From Glandiceps talaboti (lineage: Eukaryota; Hemichordata; Enteropneusta; Spengelidae): DNA of 64,000 nt. A program made the translations under genes and the position numbers. The stretch's first letter is position 1; the number at the start of each line of letters is the position of its first letter. The notes below the pieces were generated by a model. The model worked only from the letters and a program-made list of their open reading frames with translations, did not search any database and was not told where the DNA came from. Positions 12,644 through 25,912 of the stretch are shown here, piece by piece. The stretch covers positions 17,382,501 to 17,446,500 of the forward strand of contig NC_135566.1 of assembly GCF_964340395.1 (NCBI RefSeq), given 5' to 3'.

Positions 12644-12760
12644 TTCTCTCATTCCTGATCCGTCATTGATAATGTCAATTACGAATAGCATGCTGAACAC
12701 ATATAATGTCCATTCCTTTAAATTTTGAGGATTTATGTAATCTTCACGATGAACGTATAT
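12644..12760 (-). CDS. TRPA1: TRPA1-like exon 17, S2-S3 turn and S3, residues 916-954
   Basis: 117 bp, phase 0 at both ends, between a pyrimidine-rich ATTTTACAG acceptor and a weaker gtatat donor. It encodes HREDYINPQNLKEWTLYVF followed by SMLFVIDII. The Asn-Leu-x-Glu-Trp motif before a hydrophobic helix is the TRPA1 S3 signature, and it fills exactly the gap between NIVKE (exon 16) and PWQWCMG (exon 18). It is isolated between introns of 4.8 and 10.5 kb and easily missed. Confidence 0.9.
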
Positions 12761-13086
12761 CTGTAAAATCTAAGCAAAATAATCACCTTATTTTATTTGA
12801 CATTGTGTGTAAAAAATCAAAAAACCTAAAGTAATGTATGTGTGTGTGAGTACGTGTGTGTGTGTGTGTTAACATTTAAACTTCAATGTGGGATATTACA
12901 CAAATTGTTATTTACTAAAAACAATACTGAGGATTTCGTCCACATCTGTGGAATTCTTTACCAGTCTGGTTTTCTGAGTGAGTCAAATGACTCATCACGG
13001 AAATCACTGTGACAAAAGAATGTAATTTAAGATGTACGTGTGAAAGTTGAAAACGACCCCAGTCGAGCTCAGGTTTAGACTTTCTG

Positions 13087-13088
<2 letters not shown>

Positions 13089-13170
<82 letters not shown>

Positions 13171-13234
13171 GAGAGAGGAGGGAGGGAGAGATAGACAGAC
13201 AGACAGAGAGGGAGGGAGAGGCAGAGAGACAGAT

Positions 13235-13293
<59 letters not shown>

Positions 13294-13318
13294 TAGGTAG
13301 ACAGAGAGAGACAGAGCG
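13089..13318. repeat. TA tract followed by GAGA/AGAC purine repeats
   Basis: A 78-bp TA tract (13089-13166) runs into purine-rich GAGAGG and about 20 AGAC units. It is a non-coding microsatellite; open frames here are artefacts of periodicity. Confidence 0.95.
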
Positions 13319-13749
13319 CTGAGGCAGAGAGGACTTTGTATACCACACATATCCTTATTTAACATTAGCAGTAGCTGAGACTGTAAAACTGTACTTGGAA
13401 TGGTTGTAAACTATAATTATTTTTGATGAGGAGAATAATGTAACCCTTGTATACATCAATTACTCTCCTTCAGAATTACAGAATTCTTTCAAATAACTCA
13501 AGGTGGAGAACTCACAATACAAGACGAGTGCGTATTTGGGGAGTCCTTGGGACCTGGACCCGAACAGTCGGGGACAATACTACCCCCCCCCCCCAATACT
13601 CACACGGAGCCCTCAAGTGCTATGTTTGCCAGGGTGACTCCTGAAAAGACTGTGGATTGACTGGGAACGACTTGACAGTTCCACAGCAACGTGACATGGA
13701 GCGTTCAACATAGACATGTCACGTACGTTGTCCCAAACGTGGATTTCAG

Positions 13750-13750
13750 C

Positions 13751-13786
<36 letters not shown>

Positions 13787-16700
13787 TTTATAGAGCGCCA
13801 GTATAACAAATAGGGTTTGCTCAGAGGCGCTGAACAAAATTAAAAAGGTGCAAGGAATACATACTGAAAAGGGATAAAAGTTAAAAACGTTCAGAGTCCC
13901 ACAAGTTCAAAGTTCATAGATAAAAGTAGCAACTAATGAAACAAAATTAAAACTAGGCATACGCCTTCTTAAAAAGATGAGTCTTCAGTTTTCGTTTAAA
14001 AATGTCAACAGAGTTACAAAGTCTAAGTTCTGTTGGCAAACAATTCCAGAATTTAGGAGCAGCATGTGAAAAGGCACGTTGACCGTAAGACTTGGTGTTA
14101 ACTGATGTCGGTGTCAGTAGACATTGATCCATAGATCTGAGAGTGCGGGTAGGACAATAGCGAGTTACAAGGTCACAAATGTAAGTTGGAGCAAGTCCAT
14201 TTAAGGCGCGAAATGTGAGCAACAATATCTTGTATTCAATCCGATGTTCAACTGGTAACCAGTGAAGCTCAAATAGCACTTCAGTAATGTGATCATATTT
14301 CTTCTTCATGGTGACAATTCTCGCTGCGGTATTTTGAATCATTTGTAGTTTTGTGATGGACCTTTTTGAGATTCCACACAGTAGACCATTGCTAAAGTCA
14401 AGCTTTGATGTTATAAATGCATGTACAAGGCGTTCACTGGTGTTCCTATCCAAATATCTTCTGATCTTTCCAATGTTACGTAAGTGGTAATTTGCTGATT
14501 TACATGTGAACTTGACGTGGTCATCCATATTCATGTAGCTATCCAAGATTGCACCCAGGTTTCTAACAGATGTCATTGCCGAAATTTTGCAACCATTTAT
14601 TTCAAGGCTTGATGTATCCAGCTTTAACAAGTTTTGTTTAGACCCAAAGAAAATCAGTTCCGTCTTATCAGAATTCAGCTTGAGTAGATTAGATGACATC
14701 CAACTATGAATATCAGAAACAGCGATTTCCATCCGATTGATGTTGTCTTGTAACTGTCTGATGTGGAAGCATAAGTACAGTTGGCTATCATCAGCGTAAA
14801 AGTGAAAATCCAGGTTGTGTCGGCGTATTAAATTTCCAAGTGGCGAAGTGTAAATGGTAAACAATAAAGGACCCAAAACAGATCCTTGAGGAACTCCGAA
14901 CAGTAGTTTGTGAGGCCCTGAAGTGGAACCATCAATTCTGACAGATTGTTGTCTGTCGGTGAGATAGGAGTTGAACCATGCCAGAGCAATATCAGAAACT
15001 CCAAGAGACTTTAACCTAGACAACAAAATTGCGTGGTCCACAGTGTCAAATGCAGCAGACAGATCTAACAATACTAACATGACAACTTTGCGCTGATCAA
15101 GGGCCATAAGGATGTCATTTTGTATACGTATCAGAGCAGTTTCAGTGCTGTGAGCCTTTTTGTAAGCAGACTGTAAACCTTCAGTGAGATTGTTGGTTTG
15201 TAGATGATTAGTCAGCCTCGAAGCAACCACTTTCTCGATGATTTTGGATATGAAGCTTAGATTTGAGACTGGTCGATAGTTCTTCAATATGTCTGCATCA
15301 AGAGTTAATTTTTTGAGAATTGGTGTCTCGATAGCTGATTTTAGAGTGTCGGGGAAGGTACCAGTTGTGAGTGATGTGTTTACAATACGAGTTATTGTTG
15401 GGAGCAAAGATGGCATGAATTTCTTCAGCAGATTAGTTGGTACTGGATCAAGGGAACATGATTTACTTGGTGATTGCTTGATAATCTCATGAATTTCATC
15501 TTCAGTAGCTGGTTTGAAGGAACAAAGCTTATTTTCTGTCAGAGATGTAATAGTGTTGTTGCCAGGATTTGAGTTTTGAGGCAGCTGACTTTGTAGCTCT
15601 GTGCGGATATCAGCAATTTTCTTTGCAAAAAAGGTTGAAAATCGTTCGGCTAGATCATCAGATGATTCGTGGACTGGTAGCGATGACTTGTTAGGTTTAT
15701 GCAGGAGGGAATTTATGACAGTGAAGAGAGCTTTAGGGTCCAATTGTTTATCATGTACAACAGATGAAAAGTAGGCTGATTTCTCCTTTTTAATTAGTTG
15801 AGTTACTTTGTTACACTGATTTTTGTAGATTTCTTTATGTATTGTTAGATTTGAACTTCTCCATTTACGTTCTGCTTGTCGTCGTTTCCTCTTTTCCAGT
15901 CTGATAGTTTCAGTAAACCAAGGAGTTTTTGACCTTAGTGTAATGGTCCTACGATGAAGAGGTGCATGGTGGTCTAGCAAACTGGTTAATGTGTCATTGT
16001 AATGTTCGATGTGAGTTTCTAGTGATTCAGACGTCTTGAGGTTCGAAATCAGCTGACTTTTCTCCAAGTCTTCACGGAACTTATCAGTATCCATGTCCTT
16101 GGTTTTTCTTGAGTCAAGCTTTTTCCGCAGTGGTACAGGCTTGGTCACTGGAACTTTGAAACATACAGCTGAGTGGTCAGATATCAATGGGTCAACGATA
16201 ACAATACTACTTATAGTAGGCTTGTGATGTTTCGTGATGACCAAATCAAGTGTATGACCATGACTATGTGTTGGGTTGTCGATATGTTGTACTAAGTTTG
16301 TGGATTCTAGAACGTCACACAAACGCCTAGTGTCACCCTCATCTTTGTTGTCAAAATGGATATTAAAATCACCAGCAATGAGCAGTTTATCTGTTGATGC
16401 AGAGAGATTTGAGGCTAGGTTTGCAAACTCATCAATGAACATGCCAGTTGTCACTCAGTTCTTTTTTGATGGTGGTGGTCGATAGATGACAGCCAGTTTC
16501 CAACTATCAGAGGCTTGGGTTATAGTTGATACAAGGTATTCGAATGACTTAAAGTCAGACTGTTGTTTTTCCTTGTTCACTTTCAAAGTAGACTTGTGCA
16601 AAATTGCTACTCCGCCTCCTTTCCGTTTGGATCTCGGAATCTGAAGGATTTTATAACCAGTTGGTGTAATTTCGCCAGCTGAAAATTGATCGGTCTCATC

Positions 16701-17080
16701 GCCACGTAGCCAGGTTTCCGTAAACAGTCCGATGTCAATGTCGTTATCAGTGATGAAGTCAGTTATTTGTGTTGATTTATTATTGATTGATCTGCAGTTT
16801 AGTAAACAGACATCAATATCTCTGATCTTGCATGTTGTAGGTTTGATTGGCTGAGATGGATTTATGTTAATTAGGTTATGTTGACACACTGATCTTGGCA
16901 AATTGTAATTTGATGTTGGTTTTTGAGAGGAAGCTATAATCACTGGAATTTCACGCTGTTTATGTCTTCCTGCAGTACAGCCTCTCTTAGTATAGGGAGT
17001 TTTGCATATATTCAAAGTCTGAAGTCTTTGCCAGATAGTGAAATTTACCCTTGATAACACTGGGTTATTTAGCACCTTGT
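13750..17080 (-). mobile_element. Nearly intact LINE (L2/CR1-like clade), one in-frame stop
   Basis: A single reading frame from 17075 down to 13953 encodes an endonuclease-reverse transcriptase, interrupted only by a TGA at 16455-16457. Endonuclease motifs: VCLLNCRSINNKS, GLFTETWL, KGGGVAIL, LLIAGDFNIH, HTLDLVI, DHSAV. Reverse transcriptase motifs: NYRPVSNLSFISKIIEKVV, SAYKKAHSTETALI, LLDLSAAFDTVDH, GVPQGSVLGPLLF, FHFYADDSQLYL. The C-terminal part ends RKLKTHLFKKAYA, followed by a short 3' UTR and a TTA microsatellite tail (plus-strand ATA run at 13753-13783), as in L2/CR1-type elements. It sits in intron 16 in the same orientation as the channel gene. The 5' limit is uncertain. Confidence 0.9.
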
Positions 17081-17531
17081 ATTTTATGTTAATTAAGGCA
17101 AGTCTATTTTACACTTGAGAAAACATCCTCAACAGGCCAGGTGGTGTTGGGTCAAGCAGACACTTGGACTTGAACTTCACTTGATGGAAATGATAAAAAA
17201 CAGCCAAAAACTGCCTTACAGTTTGTAAAGTTGCAGGTTTGCAAGGTCCAGTAGGGTCACCAGGTATTCACGGACAGCTACAATCCAAATTGATGCTAAA
17301 AACCACACTGGATAGTGAAAACCTTCAATATTGTAGTAGAGCTAAAAACAGAGATGCAGCCTAAGCGCAACTCATTAACAAGAATATACATGTCTGTATA
17401 TGTGCATATATCTGTGTAAACAGAATATCGCTGTGAGAAATTCCCAGCTCAAAAGAATAAGAAACGATGGATAACGGAGTGCTGATAGTAATACAAGGAG
17501 TTACTTAAGAGAAATAACGTAAAATATTTAC

Positions 17532-17849
17532 CTCTTTTACAATGTTAAAGGCAGACACCAGAAGGACTCCCCATTTGCAAAAGATCACGAGTGATCGCTG
17601 CGTAAAGGAACTTGCTTCTTGATCAAACTTATCACCACCATTGGCAAGCCATTCACGGGTGCCATTTTCGTTGTCATAGTAATAATAGGGTGGAGGAGTG
17701 AAAACCAAATATCCAGTAAGAAGTAATCCAAAGATGATGTTCATCAGGAGACCAAAGAAATATATATGTCTTCCGCATTGTTTCCATTTCTCATGGATTA
17801 GGGAAGTAACAACAGGGTGTCCAATAACATCCACACGTTTGTATTTCAC
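17532..17849 (-). CDS. TRPA1: TRPA1-like exon 16, S1, extracellular loop and S2, residues 810-915
   Basis: 318 bp, phase 0 at both ends, acceptor GCTCAG and donor gtaaat. Order: VKYKRVDVIGHPVV and EKWKQCGR (pre-S1), hydrophobic S1 (FFGLLMNIIFGLLLTGYLVF), a polar S1-S2 loop with a possible N-glycosylation site (NGT), and S2 ending SAFNIVKE. The next exon lies 4.8 kb downstream beyond a LINE insertion. Confidence 0.95.
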
Positions 17850-18791
17850 CTGAGCAGTTGGAGAGAAGTTACTAGTTTATATATTCAAGCATAACAATGA
17901 CGTTAACTGCAATACGCAGGAACCCCCCCCCCCTATACATATCATATTCACATACAGGTATTTGATCGTGACTCAAAGTGGACTGCTTGACTATGTCTCG
18001 CAAATACTTTATAAGATAGCACCATCCTGTAATTAGGGTAATACATAGGGTAAATATATTCAAAAAAGAGTTTAATAACATCTTGTCAGTAAAAGTTAAA
18101 GGGAAAAGCTAGAGATGTACACCTCTTATGGGGGGGGGGGTCATGGGAGGTCTTCCCCTAGAAGCTCTGGGGGTTGCTTGATACTTAAAGCAAATATTTG
18201 AAGAATATTCATTCCCTTCAGGCAATAATTTCCGAGCTTTCCGAGACAGTACCAACATGTAAAAAGCAACTACACGGAGTTGAAATATTGTTAAAAACGT
18301 TTAATAGCAACTTGAGACAGTAATAGGTAGGGGGAAGAGCTTGAGGCTGGAATATTTCCACCCCTTGTAGAGGCTCTAGGGGTCTACCCCTAGAAGGGAG
18401 ATTTTACCTTTAAAGCCATATGGTCAATGTTTATGATTATAACTATTTATCATTATAACATATTGTTTTCATACAGCCTTCGGTGATTGGCTTAGACAGT
18501 GACCTCAATATGCATAGAGCGAGGCACTAGTTGTATTCCATTTTCCCTAGGACAGTAGTCAGCTAGCATGGGGGTACTAGTGTTTTCGTGATTTGCTTTG
18601 ACTATGGGAAGAATACGTGTCTGACAATATATATGATGTCTTATAAAACATTTGCCTTTAAGTGCTAGTAGACGTCACATTACTCCTGGCCTTGCGCCCC
18701 TGGCCTTGAAGTTGCTGCAGAATATTTCAGGGTCATATACGTCTACTGTTGCCCACATTGCCAGGCAATTGTTGTAAAAAAATGTACTTAC

Positions 18792-18952
18792 GATTAATGA
18801 CAATGGATGATTTCTCTTCAAAATGGATGAATCGGTCGAATAAGGTGTTGTATTAGATTTTAATTTACCGTCAGTCTCGCCATATACTTCAAATGGATCT
18901 GATATACTTGACCCTTCCTTTAAGAGATTTCGATGTGATTTACTTGGCCCCT
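18792..18952 (-). CDS. TRPA1: TRPA1-like exon 15, pre-S1 linker, residues 756-809
   Basis: 161 bp between CTTAACAG and gtaagt. Most of it is a poorly conserved Ser-rich linker; it ends in KRNHPLSLI, which with VKYKRVDVIGHP of the next exon forms the conserved motif just before S1. It was found by phase: it enters by completing a Glu codon and leaves in phase 0. Confidence 0.88.
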
Positions 18953-19011
18953 CTGTTAAGAGATTTAAAAATGTACAAGTTATTATTAAAAGGCTCGAGA
19001 CTTATTGTGGT

Positions 19012-19250
19012 ACAACCACAGGCGTAAGGACGAATAGATATTTGTGTTGTTGATTTTCCAGATTTCTAGTATTATTTTCCAATTTTTGACAATATTTCAA
19101 ATAACGTTTTAAAATATCACCATCATAACTATCCTTTCCTCTGTCAGCCTTGCCCTTTCGATATCACTGTCTTAGTTTCAGAGTTTAACTTTGCATTAAT
19201 TAGTGCATGAAAAAATATGTATTCGTCCTGACCCCTGTGGTACAAACCAC
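19012..19250. mobile_element. Short inverted-repeat element (MITE-like)
   Basis: The left end (GTGGTACAACCACAGG, then AAGGACGAATAGATATTTGT) is repeated inverted at 19204-19248 (ATATGTATTCGTCCTGACCC, then CCTGTGGTACAAACCAC). A third, lone arm lies at 20175-20215 (GGACCACAGGGACCAGGACG). The length of about 240 bp and absence of coding sequence fit a MITE. Confidence 0.6.
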
Positions 19251-19923
19251 GAAAACAAACCAACGGTGCCTTTGTTTTCTTGTGGTAAGCAGGAATGAGA
19301 TAAGGTTCATGCAAAGCATAACCCCTCGTGGGTGGAGGGTCTGTGTGCAAAGAATACAGTAAGTGTTGACTCAGTAACTTATCGAAGTATAAACAAAACA
19401 GTAGCCCGGATCCCATGACAAAATTAGGTAAATACAACACTTACAAAAACAAGAGTGGGGCCTTTTATGTATGTTCATGCAATGATTGCATCGGTTTGTT
19501 TACATCTGTTTACGTTGTAATGTAACGGTAACAGCGATGCTGAATGATATAATGGGGAGCGTTCCAACAGTAATCTTTGCGTGAAATCTCTCCTTGGTTT
19601 CATTCTAGCAAAGACACTAGTGTTCTTTCGCAGGTTGCTTCATTATTGAAAATATAACTTTATCATAATCATCAGCGGGCGTTTGAAAATATCCCCTTTG
19701 ACATATTAATTACCAAAATTAAAATTTAACAAATGTATGTGTCTTAATTTGTAACACAAAAAACGTGGGAACTATTTATAATAGTCACTCTGGTTTAGCT
19801 GTATGTTGTAGAATATTGACGATAAGCTCCTCGTTTATGATGATACACACTGCATAGACAATTCGCGTTAAGAGGATACATATTAGTTGTTCAAGTTGGT
19901 GTTATCAACCTGCTTCTACTTAC

Positions 19924-20052
19924 CTACATGTTCTTTGAAGTTGCAAAATGTATCATCCAAGAGAGTGAAATCAAAGGTTATCGAGTAATCTTTATCGGCA
20001 CGGTCTTTCTTATTTTCTGTCATACACTTGTCAAGTACCACTCTTGCAACAT
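19924..20052 (-). CDS. TRPA1: TRPA1-like exon 14, pre-S1 linker, residues 713-755
   Basis: 129 bp between TTTTCAG and gtaagt. It encodes VARVVLDKCMTEN then DYSITFDFTLLDD, which match the pre-S1 allosteric linker of TRPA1 in order and spacing. The Cys in VLDKCM lies in the region where vertebrate channels carry electrophile-reactive cysteines; that it is reactive here is an inference. Confidence 0.95.
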
Positions 20053-20673
20053 CTGAAAACGTGCATGAAAAACCGGCAATATGTTAATTAACAGGACGTC
20101 AATTAAGCCGAGTAAACAACACAAGTCATCTGTTACTAGCAAAAAGTCAAGTGGGTACACATGACTACTATACTTGATAGGACCACAGGGACCAGGACGA
20201 ATAAATACATTTTTTCTCGCGATTTTCCGTAAAATGTACTAAAACTAGGGGTTAAAGTCTACATTTTGGCCAGAAATTAGGTGTCATAAGTCTAATAGAT
20301 ATGTTCACGCTTTAAAGTTACGGATTTGATCTTGAAAAGAAATATAATTTGTACTATTTAACAGCATCCACAGCACCAGCGAACCGTGGACAACACAAAG
20401 TCTGAAGATTTGAAAATCAGGAGCTTGTTAACGATGTTGTCCAAAGTATGCGTTCAAATATTGTACATTCAGACAAAGGTGAATACTTCAAAGTGCACCA
20501 CACGCACCAACCCTTATTGATGGCATTACCTCCCCACCCCTGCAAAGGCGAGTTTTCAGCTCTATAAGTGACTGCATATAGTAAGTATCATTCAAGCCTG
20601 ACATAATTTCGAATTTTCGGAGACGTTTAGTGACATTACAACACACGTAATGAAATATCAGTTCGTGCTGTAC

Positions 20674-20798
20674 CTGGCATCTTACAAATTAATTTCCTCA
20701 TAGGTGTAACAAAATTTCTGGTGTTCTTCACAATGAGAGTGGCATTATGCATCACATCTTTCCAGTTTTCATCATTCAATATAACCATGGCAACATCC
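20674..20798 (-). CDS. TRPA1: TRPA1-like exon 13, end of ankyrin domain, residues 671-712
   Basis: 125 bp between CTATAG and gtacag. It encodes DVAMVILNDENWKDVMHNAT and a segment ending TPMRKLICKMP, the characteristic TRPA1 join between the last ankyrin repeat and the linker before the membrane domain. It exits in phase 1. Confidence 0.95.
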
Positions 20799-21715
20799 CT
20801 ATAGAGGTGGAGAAGATAAATAAAATACACAAAGTATATACCAAATATATATGTCGTAATTCAATCTGCTATTTACATCACAGAAACATCAGTATGCTTT
20901 CTAGGAATGTAACATTGCTAAAAATGTATATTTCCCTTCATAAGATGACTGTATTATACGGCGCATTCCAACCTCCAAGTGTGATCGCTACGCTAGTCTT
21001 TTTACAAGTCGTCATGTTGTGAAATAATTAATGTAATTAGGTCACTATGTCATATATGACCAATAGGATCACAGCTTACAAAAAAGTGAGCAATTTCACC
21101 CAATCACATTGGGTATATGATACTGGCAGAGCTATTCACTGACCATGCATTGAAACTTGTCAACACTTACATGTATTACGTCTTTATCGTCATGGGACTG
21201 GGTACATCATACTACATGTACAATATCATGTGTCACGATCCAATATACATTAAACAGCTGTGCTTGTCACAGAGGAGAAGCCATTACCAATTCCTGCATT
21301 ACCTAATGTAATTCTAATTTTCTTGTCTTCCGTCTGGTACTTTTTACTTGGAATATCGTTTTATCAATGTTAATAAATGCAGAGATTAATTACATCAAAG
21401 GGACAGCTCATGGTTTTTATCAACGTGCATTGGTTTGATAGTAGAATTGAGTGAAAATGAAAGATTGCAACATTGTATGTTTCCAGCACATGTGTATTCT
21501 GTTTCAAGACATCTATTCTCCCAGTTCCAGACGGGCGAGTCAGAATTGTCGGAGCTTTTGATAAGTGTATTTAGACTGCACATTTGCAAAACTCATAGTA
21601 TGTATGAGGCATTGTTTTGGTCACAGCGAAAATAAGGTACGCAGGAAACCGCCCAACCCCAACTTTGGGGTTTGGGGAGCTTGAGACCGCCCAGGGCGCT
21701 TACCCGAGGAATTAC

Positions 21716-22065
<350 letters not shown>

Positions 22066-22290
22066 GTTTGTACCCCAGAGACAGTTAAGAAATACTGCAT
22101 CTTTACATAATATGTATATACTTCAAATAGACTTCATGAATTCAATGAGAACACTGTCTTTCAATTAATCGTGCATAGTTTTCATTTGAACTGAGGTGGT
22201 ATATGTCGTGTATAGATTCCTTTATTTCTGTGATATTCTCAGTGATGGTTATGTTCAGAGAAATTTGCCGTATATTAATGCATAACTTAC

Positions 22291-22427
22291 TCATGATCGT
22301 TATCAATCGCAAGATCCAAACAATTATTTCCGTGGACATCCCTTTTCTTCAGGTCTGCTTTCCATAACAGTAAGTTTTCAACTACTTCTTTGCATCCATT
22401 CTTAGCTGCATGATGCAATGGGGTCAT
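22291..22427 (-). CDS. TRPA1: TRPA1-like exon 12, ankyrin repeats, residues 626-670
   Basis: 137 bp, acceptor CTTCAG and donor gtaagt. It encodes MTPLHHAAKNGCKEVVENLL and then DVHGNNCLDLAIDND, the GNNCLDLAI segment typical of the last ankyrin repeats of TRPA1. It leaves in phase 2 and joins exon 13 through a Glu codon. Confidence 0.95.
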
Positions 22428-22945
22428 CTGAAGTTAAAAGTATAGAATTTGGGCTGTCCTTTCATAACGGAGAAATATTTAAACAGATAACAAAAAAATA
22501 TCACACATTGTGCAGTGCGAACCTTCAGTTGTATTACGTTGAAGATTTAGTCATTATATAGTCGAATTGTTAGAATTTTTCAGTTTGAAACCGAAAGTTG
22601 TCAGTTTGGTCTTCGGCCCACGAGGCTAGAATGTGAATGTTTTAAACTAACCCATACTACCGTTGTTTTTCTTCATTATGCACGATTTTCTCTCCATTTC
22701 TATGTTCAGAAACAATTCAAAACAATTCAAATGTTTCAGACACAGACACAAGATTGTTACCAACCACTAAAACTAATATCATTACTCATAAGTACATTTA
22801 ATTTATAATCAAAGGGCAGTAGTTCCTCAGTCAGGAATTTTGTGCACAGATGATCTAATTTCAAATTGATAAATTGCAATAATGGCATTTGTTAGAAGTT
22901 TCCTTACTATTGCCATTGTTGGATAGATGGCTTATACACACTTAC

Positions 22946-23057
22946 TTTTGCAATATCGATTACGTCAACTGGGACCCCCTTCTTCAGAAGAAATTCTACG
23001 GTTTTAACATGTCCTCCCGATGCAGCATAGTGTAGAGGGGTTGCCATGGTAGCATTC
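22946..23057 (-). CDS. TRPA1: TRPA1-like exon 11, ankyrin repeat, residues 588-625
   Basis: 112 bp between TTCCAG and gtaagt. It encodes ATPLHYAASGGHVKTVEFLL followed by a loop of the KKGVPVDVID type. The split first codon completes to Arg and the exon exits in phase 0. Confidence 0.93.
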
Positions 23058-23564
23058 CTGGATATTGACAAGAAAGTGAATTACTTCCATCTATATATGT
23101 AACGACAAATCCTCATTAATTGTACATATTTGCCGCTAACCCAAATAATTGTTAAATTTAAAGTAAATATGTCTGTATGTCTTCGTGCGAGTCATTCAGA
23201 ATGAAACAACCCACCAACAAACAAACAAATATGTATACATATAATATATGGATGACCGGGTAAAGATTATCTTATGCAATGCTAGACACTCTGTCCGAAT
23301 AATTCTGTCGTTTAACAGAAATGTTAAAACAATGTTGGGGGTACGATCATAGTGCAACAATTTTCAGTAAATATATTTCGGTTGTCTAATATTCCAAACA
23401 AAAAGATGCTTCAAAGCCAAGTCTTCACTCAAGATTTAAACCCGTCAATGCACTACCTACAGATGATATTGACCACTAATTAACATACACAGTGCATTTT
23501 TAGCACGACTGAACCGATAGGGTTCAGTAGTGCTATAGGCATGGTGCAGTGTCTGTCCATGTGT

Positions 23565-23566
23565 GT

Positions 23567-23621
<55 letters not shown>

Positions 23622-23622
23622 T
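23565..23622. repeat. GT dinucleotide microsatellite
   Basis: About 22 GT units followed by GC units, in intron 10. Non-coding. Confidence 0.95.
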
Positions 23623-24109
23623 GTGTGTGGTATTTGGTAAATACTTTGCTGATTTGGCTGAGATTTCACAGTAATTCGTCGGATGTACATAGGAAGCGAT
23701 ACTAATTATATGATAATCCCCATGAGTGATATACAAGTATATTAGGGATAAATTATGTGCAGGAACAGATTTTTCAAAATAAGTATATACTATTGTAAAC
23801 TAGGAAGAGAAATATTTGTAGTTTTAATTGATCTCTTTAAATCATTGGGTACTTAACATAATGTAACAAGTGCATGTCAGCCAGTTGAATTAATGCCTCC
23901 TTGGGGTTGCTTGGAAACATTCTCTAACTGAGTTTACTGACCCATAATTTGTTCCGAGGTAAAACGTCTGGCTAGATCTGTCCGTCTGTCTTGTAGATGA
24001 TGCAAGTGGTTTTGATATTGAACTGGGATGACATTAATTTTGTTAATGATACTAGAAGCCGTAGTGTTAGCTAGAGTGTGCCATACTTACATAAGTGCAT
24101 AAGGTGCAT

Positions 24110-24430
24110 AAGGTGCCCTAGCAACCATGAACACGCATTTAGCAACAGTCAAATGATATGCTTTATTGCAGATATAACAACAGGGATCGGTAGGCAATTG
24201 AATAAACATTTAAAAGAAATATGCAAATCTCCTTAGTAACAAGACCACTTAAATAATGACGTATAATGCCAATAAAACACCGGTGCACTGAAGGCAAATG
24301 AATAAACATTCCACAAATGTATGCAGATATGCTAAGCAACAAGACCAAGCCCATAGCAACAGTTACACAGCATATGGATGGGTAGGCATGTGAATAAATC
24401 TTCAAAACTATGCAAAGGTGACTAGCAACT
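24110..24430. repeat. Dispersed repeat, three diverged tandem units
   Basis: About 115-bp units with shared GAATAAACATT, ATGCAAATCTCC and TAGTAACAAGACCA-like blocks, each containing TAGCAAC motifs. The reverse complement of the same family lies at 52570-52810. Confidence 0.6.
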
Positions 24431-24834
24431 CGACCACATAATTATGATAGAAAAATTAAAGTTTACTCTCAACAGTTGTGCTACAATGTCATTGGCGATT
24501 TTATAAGTAATTAACCAATCTATAGTAAATAAATAATTGGTTGAAAAAATGTATCAGTTTTAGGTAGTGCAAATGTATTAATATTGTATTGTAGTTAGTG
24601 ATATTTATGTGGAAAGTCAAGGTCAAACATGTTACTCCTAATAAAATTCACTGCTAATAAAATTATTGCAAACGTACTCAGTGTAAGTGCCATATTTAAT
24701 GGAAAAACAGGTTTGCTGTGAAGTGTTGTTCTATTCTCTGAAATAAAATCTACAAGCAAGCTCAGCAGTGGAGCTTTTCCTACGTACTAGGACCCCGTTC
24801 AACCCATCATTAATATTATTGACCAAAACTTCAC

Positions 24835-25053
24835 CTTGTCGTGGGATCTGCATGTTTTTGTAGCAGGAGATCAACAACATCAGTATGGCCACCCAAAGCA
24901 GAGAGATGTAACGGTGTATTCATGTTGTCGTTCTGAGCCATCACCAGACTTTGGATACGTTTCTGTGTTGTTGTTGTTTCTGTGGACGCTTGATCACCCG
25001 TTCCAGTTTCATATGATTCCTCTCCTACTACGTGAATGAGCCTTTCTACTGTT
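24835..25053 (-). CDS. TRPA1: TRPA1-like exon 10, linker plus ankyrin repeat, residues 515-587
   Basis: 219 bp, acceptor ATTAAG and donor gtgaag. A Thr- and Gln-rich linker (ASTETTTTQKR) is followed by NTPLHLSALGGHTDVVDLLL, a textbook ankyrin repeat. The open frame runs upstream into a hydrophobic translation, but the AG at 25054-25055 and the phase fit with exon 9 mark that stretch as intron. Confidence 0.92.
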
Positions 25054-25912
25054 CTTAATATTGGAAAGATAAAGAACAAACTTATAATTTTTGACACAAT
25101 TAAACATGTTGATGTCAAACATCCACAGATATACAACAAAAGAAAGTAAGGCAGCTGTGTAGAAACAAATATCAGAATAGATAGTTGTTCAATGTGTCTG
25201 TGTCTCTTGCAGGGCAGAGGGTGATTCATATATACTGTAACACAATTGTTGGTATATCTCTTGCAGAGGGTTATAATATCATTCACCAAACAAGGACTAC
25301 ATGAAAGCCAGCGCGTGTCCCTGTCATGATTTGTACAAACAAAACAAAATCACGTACCATAGCATGATTGTACACTACATTTTGTAAGTACTACTGTATA
25401 ACTGTACCATTGAGCAATTGTGTTACAATCTATATAAATTCACCATTAAAGCTTTAAGACACGGATACCTCTCGTTATGCCTTCATGAACATATCTTATT
25501 TTCTTTCATTATTGATTGATTCCATGAATGTAACATGATTTGTCTCCTTATTATTTAATGTATAAATTGATAATAGACAAGTGACTTAGTATGATATCTG
25601 ATGGCACAATGTGACCACGAAAGTAAATGCTTTAAATCTGAGAGACATTTTACTTTGCCAACGGGCACCCTCACACATCGGTCAACCTCTTTCACAGAGC
25701 AGGCCGGCGAGGGTGGAAAGACAAGTTGTGTCTTATATATAGAGACTATCATTGAGCGAGAATCGAACATTGAGGTATTCTGAATTGTACAACTTAGACT
25801 AGTGCATAATGAAATGCAACAATTGGTAAAATTCAATGGTCAAACATCTTATCAATCAATACAAGTCAGCTTGTTCTTTGGGGGAACTTCCCCTTTCAGG
25901 TAATGTACTTAC

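Noticed and set aside
13047-13346. Open frames of Tyr-Ile, Cys-Leu-Ser or Asp-Arg-Gln repeats on both strands
   Set aside because: Translations of TA and AGAC microsatellites; the same holds for 48818-49284, 21822-22110 and 23457-23736.
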